From contig PUNB01000242.1 of NCBI GenBank assembly GCA_003552565.1, forward strand, positions 1-12,161: 12,161 nt of DNA. Direction: 5' to 3'. Under the pieces are notes generated by a model, which searched no databases, had not been told where the DNA came from, and worked only from the letters and a program-made list of their open reading frames with translations. This DNA comes from Lentisphaerota bacterium. Lineage in GTDB: Bacteria > Verrucomicrobiota > Lentisphaeria > Oligosphaerales > PUNB01. A program made the translations under genes and the position numbers. How positions within the stretch are numbered: the first letter of the stretch is position 1; every line of letters begins with the position of its first letter. Of the stretch, positions 6,528 through 12,161 are shown piece by piece.

Positions 6528-6908
6528 TCATTTCTCGGCTACGGCCGAGGCGCAGGCCAGATTTCTTTCATGGCTGATGCTGAGAATCCAGTGTTTTACG
6601 CCGAGGCGTTCAGCTGTTCGCAGGCCGGCGCCGGAAAGGTGAACCGTCGGCCTGCCGCAGGTTTCCCGGCGGATTTCAATGTCAGTCCATAAACATTCCT
6701 GGCCGATACCGGTTCCCAAGGCTTTGGATACCGCCTCCTTGGCCGACCACCGGCCGGCGTAATAAGCGGCGGCGCCGATAAGAGTCGAAGGGGCGCCGGC
6801 TTTCTCGGCGGACGTGAAAACATGATCGATAAAGTTCTGCCCGTGTCTTTCCAGCACCGACTGAATCCTGGCCACTTCCATGACATCGACACCCAGTCCG
6901 ACAATCAT
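6528..6908 (-). CDS. acpS: Holo-[acyl-carrier-protein] synthase
   Basis: This enzyme transfers 4'-phosphopantetheine from coenzyme A to the serine of acyl carrier protein, which activates it for fatty acid synthesis in the cytoplasm. The 126 residues are normal for the short AcpS type. GLGVDVMEVARI (4-15) holds the magnesium-binding Asp8, and FTSAEKAG (31-38) follows. WSAKEAVSKALGTGI (54-68) holds the second conserved acidic residue, Glu58. The end ISHERNLACASAVAE (111-125) is the usual last strand pair. The ATG at 6908 overlaps the TGA of yjbQ in an ATGA, and GGAGGG just upstream inside yjbQ is a strong ribosome site, so both are translated from one message. The strand order places it at the end of this pair. 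Confidence 0.95.
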   Translation of the reverse strand: MIVGLGVDVMEVARIQSVLERHGQNFIDHVFTSAEKAGAPSTLIGAAAYYAGRWSAKEAVSKALGTGIGQECLWTDIEIRRETCGRPTVHLSGAGLRTAERLGVKHWILSISHERNLACASAVAEK

Positions 6909-7324
6909 TGTCCGCCCTCCGCAACGTCGGCCAGCAGCCGCACTGTCACCCGCCGGTCGCGAGGACCGTCAAATTCAGCAAAGTAGACACTTTGCCAGGT
7001 TCCGAGTACCAGTTTGCCGTTGCTCACCGGCACCGAAACGCTGAATCCCATTAAAGAGGCCTTGATGTGAGCGGCACTGTTGCCTTCACCATGGCGATAT
7101 TGCGAACTGTTCCAGGGCGCCAGCTGCCGCAGGTGCTCGAGAATGTCCCGGGCGACATCCGGATCGGCGTTTTCATTAATGGTAAGACCGGCCGTAGTGT
7201 GCAGACAGAAAACCATGCACACGCCATTGAAACCGGCAGGGAGAAGCCGCGCGACTTGACTGGTTATATCGCATAACTGATCACGATTTTTGGTGCTTAC
7301 GCGAATTGTTCGATCATTATCCAT
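6905..7324 (-). CDS. yjbQ: YjbQ/UPF0047 family protein
   Basis: This small cytoplasmic protein belongs to the YjbQ (UPF0047) family. Some members have weak thiamine-phosphate synthase activity, but the physiological role is unsettled. The 139 residues match the family. All three family blocks are present: LHTTAGLTINENADPDV (41-57), HGEGNSAAHIKASLMG (78-93) and LGTWQSVYFAEFDGPR (107-122). The conserved histidines at 42, 78 and 86 could form the usual metal or active site. The start is the first ATG before the family N-terminal strand; the ribosome site (AAGAAAG) is weak. It overlaps acpS by four bases. No thiamine gene is nearby, so a thiamine role is not supported by context. Confidence 0.93.
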   Translation of the reverse strand: MDNDRTIRVSTKNRDQLCDITSQVARLLPAGFNGVCMVFCLHTTAGLTINENADPDVARDILEHLRQLAPWNSSQYRHGEGNSAAHIKASLMGFSVSVPVSNGKLVLGTWQSVYFAEFDGPRDRRVTVRLLADVAEGGQ

Positions 7325-7368
7325 AGTTAGTATCTTTCTTGCAGTTTTTCTCTGTGGTCGATGTGCTT

Positions 7369-7459
7369 ATGTGAGACTTCGTCTTTTTATAGCCACGAAA
7401 AACACAAAAAGTCACAAAAAATTTATTATCAGTGTTAATCAGTGTCCATCCGTGGTTTT
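7369..7459 (+). repeat. Dispersed words, second copy (contiguous form)
   Basis: CTTATGTGAGACTTCG leads into TCTTTTTATAGCCACGAAAA, an A-rich stretch, and then TTATCAGTGTTAATCAGTGT with CCATCCGTGG. The same two words occur at 1200-1254 and 1368-1402, where 113 bases lie between them. Here they touch, so either one copy gained a block or the other lost it. Confidence 0.85.
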
Positions 7460-7737
7460 ATTTTTTACCTATTTTCACCACGAATTAACACGGATACACA
7501 CGGATGGGGATCACGGTTCTTTTTTTAGCTGCTGTTTCACCCTCGGCGTATCAGGCGCATTGCGCTGGCGGTCTGGCTTATGTGAAACACCGCAGCTATC
7601 TTAAAGCGGTGTCCGCCTGAGGCGGACCGACGCCTGTCTGACCACTTGGCTCAACAAGGAATCGATTCTTATAAAGATTTATGTGTTTTTGACAACTATC
7701 ACTTTGATTGTTTGAGTTTACTCAACAAGTGGTCAGG

Positions 7738-7811
7738 CACTCCAAAGATGCTTCGCATCAGTTCAGGACACCGAGCCGAAGGCTCTTTCGGAGTGCGGTG
7801 AGTTCTCACCG
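7738..7811. repeat. Multi-hairpin palindromic element A
   Basis: An outer stem (CACTCC.AAAG at 7738-7747 with CTTT.GGAGTG at 7785-7795) encloses two small perfect hairpins, GATGC-TTC-GCATC (7747-7759) and GAGCC-GAA-GGCTC (7773-7785). A third, CGGTGAG-TT-CTCACCG (7796-7811), follows directly. The shape resembles a REP- or cruciform-type element. It could act on RNA or on DNA; nothing shows which. Confidence 0.7.
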
Positions 7812-7850
7812 CTTTGGTATAGCAGTTTACCTAAGACACCGTCCCACGAA

Positions 7851-7923
7851 GCGGTTGACGATAATCCGCCTCAGGCGGAACGACAACGGATTACGAGTAA
7901 AGCGCATCCGAATCGTCAACCGC
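7851..7923. repeat. Nested palindromic element B
   Basis: GCGGTTGACGAT (7851-7862) faces a perfect 12-base reverse complement, ATCGTCAACCGC (7912-7923). Inside it, TAATCCG (7862-7868) faces CGGATTA (7887-7893), and an alternative inner hairpin TCCGCC-TCA-GGCGGA spans 7865-7879. The TCCGCCT.AGGCGGA core also occurs at 7612-7626. Confidence 0.75.
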
Positions 7924-7962
7924 TCTCGCATGTCGAGCCGTAACTCGTGAAGGCTGGTCGTC

Positions 7963-8009
7963 CGCTCGCTAAAGCTCGCTGCAACTGCCGCCTGAAGGCG
8001 GAACTCGGA
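7963..8009 (-). repeat. Dispersed word with AGTTCCGC..GGCGGCAGTTGC, inverted copy
   Basis: Read on the minus strand this is CGAGTTCCGCCTTCAGGCGG, then CAGTTGCAGCGAGCTTTAGC and GAGCGG. A close match on the + strand lies at 1504-1551, in the gap between etfB and etfA. The two copies are about 6.4 kb apart and inverted relative to one another. Confidence 0.85.
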
Positions 8010-8086
8010 CCTTGGGGTGCTGCCGGTACAATCAAAGTCTCTGCCTGGGGGTACCCGGGGCAAAAGCGCCCGACCGTCGGGCTTAT

Positions 8087-8131
8087 ATGAGACTTCTTGG
8101 TTTCAGGTTTCAGTGTTCAGGTGACCTGACA
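8087..8131 (+). repeat. Dispersed word TTTCAGGTTTCAGTGTTCAG, copy 2
   Basis: ATGAGACTTC then TTGGTTTCAGGTTTCAGTGT and TCAGGTGACC. It matches the inverted copy at 2965-3006 and directly follows a GC box (8066-8096). Confidence 0.85.
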
Positions 8132-8255
8132 CCAGATACCATGCTGCGCGTCTCTCTCGAAATATCAGTCCAACGCGGGATAAGCTGATTCGCACACTGC
8201 CTTTAATATAGCCTGAAAAAACACGTTTACCAAAAGAATATGTGTGAATAGCGTT

Positions 8256-11111
8256 TTAATTACCTGCCAGCAGAGGCCGCAGATATTTACCGGTGAAAGA
8301 CTTTTTGCTGCGCGCCACCTTTTCCGGCGTGCCGGAAGCGATCAGCCGGCCGCCGTTGTCACCGCCTTCCGGGCCGAGGTCAATGATATGATCGGCGACT
8401 TTTATGACATCGAGATGATGTTCAATGATAATGACTGTATTGCCCTGATCCCTCAGGGAGCAAAGTACTTTGAGCAGGGTTTCGATATCGGCTAAATGCA
8501 GGCCGGTGGTTGGTTCGTCCAGAATGTAAAGAGTGTGACCTTGCGGTTTTCGGGCCAGCTCCGACGCCAGTTTCACCCGCTGGGCTTCGCCGCCGGACAA
8601 GGTTGTCGCCGGCTGTCCGAGCTTGATGTACCCTAGGCCGACCGCCGCCAGAGTGCTCAGTTTGCGCTCTAAACTGGGGATGGCCCGGAAGAACTCCAGA
8701 GCTTCGTCAACGGTCATCTCCAGTACTTCGGCGATATTGCGTCCTTTATAGGTTATGTTCAGGGTCTCTCGATTATAGCGTTTGCCGCCGCAGGCTTCGC
8801 ATTCCACATACACGTCGGAGAGAAAGTTCATTTCAATTCGTTTAATACCGTCGCCCTTGCATTCCTCGCAGCGACCGCCTTTGATATTGAAACTGAACCG
8901 CCCCGGCTTATAACCGCGGGTGCGGGCGGTGGGGGTTTTGGCGAACAATTCACGAATTAAAGTGAAAGCATTGCTGTAGGTCGCCGGATTGGAGCGCGGG
9001 GTTCTGCCGATCGGTGACTGATCAATGACGATCATCTTGTCAACATTTTCCAGTCCTTCGATTTTTTTGTGTTTCCCCGGCGGTTCGCTTTTGAGCTTGA
9101 AATGGAGGGCCAGAGCGCGTTTGAGTATATGTTCCACGAGGGTGCTTTTGCCGGATCCGGAGATGCCGGTGACACAGCAGAAAGTTCCCAAAGGAATAAT
9201 GACGTTGAGATTTTTCAAGTTATGTTCCGAGGCTCCGGCAATTTTCAGTTGACAGCCGTTGCCGGGGTGCCGTTGAGCGGGCAGGGGAATGGTGCGGCGG
9301 CCGGAGAGGAATTTGCCGGTGAGGGAGTCCGGCGAGGCCGCCACTTCAGCAGGGGTGCCGGCACAAACCAGGTAACCGCCGTCGCGTCCGGCCGCCGGCC
9401 CTAGATCCAGCAGGTAATCAGCCCGTTGTATGGTTTCCAGATCATGCTCGACAACGATGACTGTGTTGCCAGTGTCCCGCAGTTTTTCCAGAGTGTTCAG
9501 CAAGCGGTCGTTATCGCGCTGATGCAGGCCGATGGTCGGTTCATCCAAAACATAAATCACCCCCACCAGGCCGCTGCCGACCTGGGTGGCCAGGCGAATG
9601 CGCTGGGCTTCGCCGCCGGAAAGGGTGGCGCTTTCGCGGATTAAAGTCAAGTAGCCGAGGCCGACATCGAAGAGAAAACCCAGGCGGCCGCGGATTTCCT
9701 TGATCAGTTCATCGGCGATAATTTGTTCTTCTTGGTTTAATTGCAGATTATCAATGAATTCAGCGGCCCGCTCGACACTGAGTGAACAGAAATCATGGAT
9801 AGACAGGTTATTGATGTTTATCGCCAGGCTTTCCGGCCGCAGTCTGGCTCCGTGACATTCCGGACAGGTTTCCCGGCCCATGCTCTGGCGCATACGTTCT
9901 TGAACATTTTCGCTTTCCGTGTTCAGGTAGCGCCGAAGAAGCATCGACAGAATGCCTTCAAAAGGCTTGGTCATTGAATGTCTTTTGCCGCGCATCCAGA
10001 AATCGAAGCAGACGGGTTCTTTGCCACTGCCGTAGAGAAGGACTTTGCGGACTGACTCTGGCAGGTCTTTCCAGGGAGTGTGAAGAGAGAAATTATAATG
10101 TTCCGCCAGGCAGCGCCAAAGGTGGTTGTAATATCTGATCAGGTGTCGCGGACCGCGGCGCATAAGCGGAACGGCGCCGCGGCGGATGGAAAGATTCGGA
10201 TCGGGAACCACCAGTTCCGGCAGAAACACCATTAATGATCCCAGGCCGTGGCACTGGGGACAGGCGCCATAAGGACTGTTGAAAGAGAAATTGCGCGGCT
10301 GAATTTCCGCCAGACTGAAATTACAGTCAAGACAGGCAAAGTGTTCACTCATGGTTTCTTCCAGCCACGGTTCTTCTGGAGTGTCGCTTTCCGTCAAAAG
10401 ACTCAGGGTGCCGCCGCCGATGCGCAGAGCCAGTTCCACCGAATCGGAAAGGCGGCTTTCGGTTGATTTGCCGGACACCAGACGATCGACCACGGCGTGC
10501 AGAGTGTGTCGGCGATTTTTCTCCAGTCCCTTGTCAAGATCTTCCAGGCGGTGAATTTTGCCGTCGATACGGGCGCGTACAAAGCCGCCGCGCCGCATTT
10601 TATCGATAGTCTCTCGATGTTCCCCTTTTTTGCCGACGGCATAAGGAGCGAGAATCATCAGCTTACGGTCTGGCGGTTGAGCCAGTAAATGGTCGGTTAT
10701 CATTTGCGGTGTCTGCCCAGCCAGCGGTTTGCCGCAGTGAGGGCAGTGGGGGCGGCCGATGTGTGAATAAAGCAGCCGCAGGTAATCATGAATCTCCGTC
10801 GTGGTGGCGACAATGGAGCGCGGATTGCCGCCGGCGGAACGTTGTTCAATGGCGATGGCCGGCGAGAGGCCGGTGATGTGTTCCACCTTCGGTTTCTGGA
10901 GGCGCTCAAGAAATTGTCGGGCATATGCGGAGAGGCTTTCCACATAGCGGCGCTGGCCTTCAGCGTAGAGGGTGTCGAAGGCCAGGGAAGACTTGCCCGA
11001 ACCGCTGAGGCCGGTGACAACCGAGATCGTATTACGTGGAATTTCCGCGGAAATATTTTTCAGATTATGCTGTTCCGCTCCGACAATACGAATGTTCTGA
11101 TATTCAGGCAT
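8256..11111 (-). CDS. uvrA: Excinuclease ABC subunit A
   Basis: UvrA is the lesion-sensing ATPase of nucleotide excision repair; it acts as a dimer and loads UvrB at damaged DNA. The 951 residues are a normal, intact length. The N-terminal half has Walker A GLSGSGKSS (34-42), ABC signature LSGGEAQR (498-505) and Walker B VLDEPTIGLH (521-530). The C-terminal half has GISGSGKST (649-657), LSGGEAQR (838-845) and ILDEPTTGLH (863-872). Zinc-site cysteine pairs are at 260/263 with 284/287 and at 748/751 with 771/774. GLSPAIAIEQR (81-91) is also typical. The start is supported by the family N terminus and AAGGA upstream. A possible promoter (TTGAAA, 17 bases, TTTAAG) lies about 20-50 bases before the start. 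It is flanked by repeat zones and looks like a single-gene unit. Confidence 0.98.
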   Translation of the reverse strand: MPEYQNIRIVGAEQHNLKNISAEIPRNTISVVTGLSGSGKSSLAFDTLYAEGQRRYVESLSAYARQFLERLQKPKVEHITGLSPAIAIEQRSAGGNPRSIVATTTEIHDYLRLLYSHIGRPHCPHCGKPLAGQTPQMITDHLLAQPPDRKLMILAPYAVGKKGEHRETIDKMRRGGFVRARIDGKIHRLEDLDKGLEKNRRHTLHAVVDRLVSGKSTESRLSDSVELALRIGGGTLSLLTESDTPEEPWLEETMSEHFACLDCNFSLAEIQPRNFSFNSPYGACPQCHGLGSLMVFLPELVVPDPNLSIRRGAVPLMRRGPRHLIRYYNHLWRCLAEHYNFSLHTPWKDLPESVRKVLLYGSGKEPVCFDFWMRGKRHSMTKPFEGILSMLLRRYLNTESENVQERMRQSMGRETCPECHGARLRPESLAININNLSIHDFCSLSVERAAEFIDNLQLNQEEQIIADELIKEIRGRLGFLFDVGLGYLTLIRESATLSGGEAQRIRLATQVGSGLVGVIYVLDEPTIGLHQRDNDRLLNTLEKLRDTGNTVIVVEHDLETIQRADYLLDLGPAAGRDGGYLVCAGTPAEVAASPDSLTGKFLSGRRTIPLPAQRHPGNGCQLKIAGASEHNLKNLNVIIPLGTFCCVTGISGSGKSTLVEHILKRALALHFKLKSEPPGKHKKIEGLENVDKMIVIDQSPIGRTPRSNPATYSNAFTLIRELFAKTPTARTRGYKPGRFSFNIKGGRCEECKGDGIKRIEMNFLSDVYVECEACGGKRYNRETLNITYKGRNIAEVLEMTVDEALEFFRAIPSLERKLSTLAAVGLGYIKLGQPATTLSGGEAQRVKLASELARKPQGHTLYILDEPTTGLHLADIETLLKVLCSLRDQGNTVIIIEHHLDVIKVADHIIDLGPEGGDNGGRLIASGTPEKVARSKKSFTGKYLRPLLAGN

Positions 11112-11170
11112 GATTTAATCTTGGTTCCTTCTTAAAATTGAGTGGGCAGCTTGTTTCAATTGGCCACACA

Positions 11171-11370
11171 TGAAATGAGGGAGATCAGCGTGTACGAGTA
11201 CGGCCAACAACGCATCATTCATCCGAGATGCTCCTCTGCCACGCCACAAGCATTCGTACAGTATCGGAGAGAATCATCTTGCCCTCAGAGCTTCATGATC
11301 GAACAGTCTGCTCATAGCCTCCCCGTACTCGTACACGCACTCGTACACACAAATCTCTTCATTTCTCATT
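11171..11370. repeat. Inverted-repeat element between uvrA and the HPP gene
   Basis: The left arm reads GAAATGAGGGAGAT (11172-11185) and then GCGTGTACGAGTACGG (11188-11203). The right arm, reversed, reads GAAATGAAGAGAT (11353-11365) and ends in GCGTGTACGAGTACGG (11323-11338), with an extra CGTACACGCACT-type duplication at 11332-11348. The core of about 120 bases has no open frame of note. The arms give it the look of a small non-autonomous (MITE-like) element. The right edge runs into the last codons and stop of the HPP gene (11366-11368). No transposase or target-site duplication was identified. Confidence 0.65.
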
Positions 11371-11881
11371 CGGATGCCGGGGGATGAAGATTGATCAGCC
11401 ATTTGCGTAAAAGATGCTTACACAGGCACAGGGTGATCACGGAGCTGAAAATAACCGCCAAACCTTCGATAGTCCAGGGATTGAATATCAGCCCCAGAGA
11501 GAGGCCGGCGGCGGGAGGGTGTTCGCAGTTGAAAATAACCATTAGAAAAATAGAAAGGCCGATGGCCATGCCGCCGAGGAGGATGCCGAGCGGTCCCTCC
11601 GGCAGAATTTCCGAAGAAGAGAGGACGCGCTCCAAATAATGCATGCCGACTCCCACTCCGATACCGACGGCATAGCCGCCGCTGATCCTGAAGGCTGAAG
11701 CGGAATAACTCCGGGGGATAGCAAAAACCACAAATGAAGTGGCTCCTAGAGAGGCCACCACCACAGGATATTTCGCCACATCCAATAAAGTAAGAATTGC
11801 CACCACCACCATCGTGGCCATCAGGCATTGTTTCAGGTATTGCGGCAGGTGTACCCGCGCATGTTGGTCTATTATCGGCAT
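11366..11881 (-). CDS. HPP-family integral membrane protein
   Basis: This is a small inner-membrane protein of the HPP family, named for a conserved His-Pro-Pro motif. Cyanobacterial and plastid members have been linked to nitrite transport, but the role here is unknown. From the chosen start it has 171 residues, normal for a single HPP domain. Hydrophobic segments lie at about 18-33, 37-55, 66-83, 97-117 and 137-155. The family motif is CEHPPAAGLSLGL (119-131), and ASLGATSFVVFAIPRS (43-58) is the other conserved stretch. I chose the ATG at 11881. A longer in-frame start at 12016 would translate the CGAGACAAGGT repeats into a CLAPCLAPC stretch, which is not credible. The ribosome site is weak (AAGAAAAAAG). 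The stop codon falls inside the arm of the adjacent inverted-repeat element, so the C terminus may have been altered by it. Confidence 0.88.
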   Translation of the reverse strand: MPIIDQHARVHLPQYLKQCLMATMVVVAILTLLDVAKYPVVVASLGATSFVVFAIPRSYSASAFRISGGYAVGIGVGVGMHYLERVLSSSEILPEGPLGILLGGMAIGLSIFLMVIFNCEHPPAAGLSLGLIFNPWTIEGLAVIFSSVITLCLCKHLLRKWLINLHPPASE

Positions 11882-11918
11882 AGTTGGACTTTTTTCTTGT
11901 ATGGGACTTCGAATATAT

Positions 11919-12003
11919 AACCTTGTCTCGAACTTTGTCCCGAACCTAATTCCAAAGTCAAAAATAACTGGACAAGGTGCGAGACAAGGTGCGAGACAAG
12001 GTT
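11919..12003. repeat. CGAGACAAGGT inverted and tandem repeat
   Basis: AACCTTGTCTCG (11919-11930) and AACTTTGTCC (11931-11940) face three tandem units of GACAAGGTGCGA (11971-12002, the last cut short), so a 12 bp stem AACCTTGTCTCG/CGAGACAAGGTT can form across 11919-12003. It lies directly upstream of the HPP gene and could be part of its control region or just a dispersed repeat. Related words occur at positions 2-10 and 42-49. Confidence 0.75.
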
Positions 12004-12015
12004 TCATATGCCGCA

Positions 12016-12161
12016 CCAGTCTCTCCTTCGGGGTATCCGGCGCATCGCGCCGGCGGCCGCGCTTATGTGAAACACAATTTTGAATGTTGAATATTGAATG
12101 TTGAATGATGAATTTTGAAGTGGAACTGCATGGTCTGTCCTAAACTCAACATTCAGAATTC
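12016..12161 (+). repeat. Compound dispersed repeat, copy 3 (cut by window end)
   Basis: This matches 64-194 closely: AGTCTCTCCTTCGGGGTAT, a GC box (12036-12074), then the AT-rich near-palindrome with TGAATGTTGAATATTGAATG. It carries one more TTGAATG unit than copy 1. The facing arm is cut at ACATTCAGAATTC by the window end. Confidence 0.85.

Larger units (their letters stand above)
7325..8255. repeat. Repeat and palindrome zone between yjbQ and uvrA
   Basis: About 930 bp with no credible gene; the open frames cross repeat words. In order: a GC box (7354-7381); the tail TCTTTTTATAGCCACGAAAA (7382-7423) joined directly to TTATCAGTGTTAATCAGTGT and CCATCCGTGG (7426-7459); CACGAATTAACACGGATACA (about 7479-7498); a GC box (7543-7592); hairpin GTCCGCC/GGCGGAC (7611-7627); TGACCACTTG (7639-7648) facing CAAGTGGTCA (7727-7736); two nested palindromic elements (7738-7811 and 7851-7923); the word at 7963-8009; a GC box (8066-8096); and the word at 8087-8131. 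I see nothing definite in 8132-8255. Confidence 0.75.

Noticed and set aside
7290..8063. Several open frames of 60-105 codons in the yjbQ-uvrA gap
   Set aside because: They cross palindromes and repeat words, have no ribosome sites of note, and show no family motif.
8256..11111. Many antisense and overlapping open frames inside uvrA
   Set aside because: They are shadows of a fully intact, motif-complete uvrA gene.
11882..12016. Longer start for the HPP protein
   Set aside because: The added 45 residues translate the CGAGACAAGGT repeats (CLAPCLAPC) and do not fit the family N terminus.
1..12161. tRNA, rRNA or other known RNA genes
   Set aside because: I saw no cloverleaf with a T-loop GTTCRA and matching acceptor stem, and no rRNA-like stretch; small RNAs of unknown type cannot be excluded.

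Overview
The window is a stretch of bacterial chromosome with seven clearly recognisable housekeeping or metabolic genes, one Asp-box (BNR) protein, one very small basic protein, and four long intergenic zones built from dispersed repeats. No rRNA, tRNA, CRISPR array, transposase or phage gene is visible. Gene content alone does not fix the organism. Moderate GC, an EtfA/EtfB pair of the clostridial-like (possibly bifurcating) type, a ketodeoxygluconate kinase beside an Asp-box protein, and many short repeat 'words' between genes suggest an uncultured anaerobic or microaerobic Gram-negative bacterium. The PVC lineages (Lentisphaerota/Kiritimatiellota) are my best guess, with low confidence.

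Layout. On the + strand lie etfB (331-1119) and etfA (1789-2805), separated by about 670 bp of repeat mosaic. Converging on them from the - strand is a gene chain read from 6301 down to 3211: an exported iron-type superoxide dismutase, a 45-residue basic protein (5467-5604), a cytoplasmic Asp-box protein and a KDG-type sugar kinase. The gaps are 19, 13 and 11 bp, so this is probably one operon. Its likely promoter sits just after acpS, and it has a leader of about 190 nt that can fold in two mutually exclusive ways. Upstream on the same strand is a tight yjbQ-acpS pair with an ATGA overlap. A gap of about 930 bp filled with palindromes and repeats follows, then uvrA (8256-11111), an inverted-repeat element, and an HPP-family membrane protein (11366-11881).

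How the genes work together. EtfAB carries electrons between a flavin dehydrogenase and other redox partners that are not in the window. The kinase phosphorylates 2-keto-3-deoxygluconate or a similar sugar acid, and the adjacent Asp-box protein may act on a related carbohydrate. The dismutase protects the cell envelope from superoxide. AcpS activates acyl carrier protein, UvrA finds DNA lesions, and the HPP protein is a small integral membrane protein.

The most unusual content is between the genes. A GC-rich box ending in CTTATGTGAAAC or CTTATGTGAGAC occurs about a dozen times, always between genes, and is followed by one of several different recurring tails. One cluster of these separates two genes that are normally adjacent (etfB and etfA).
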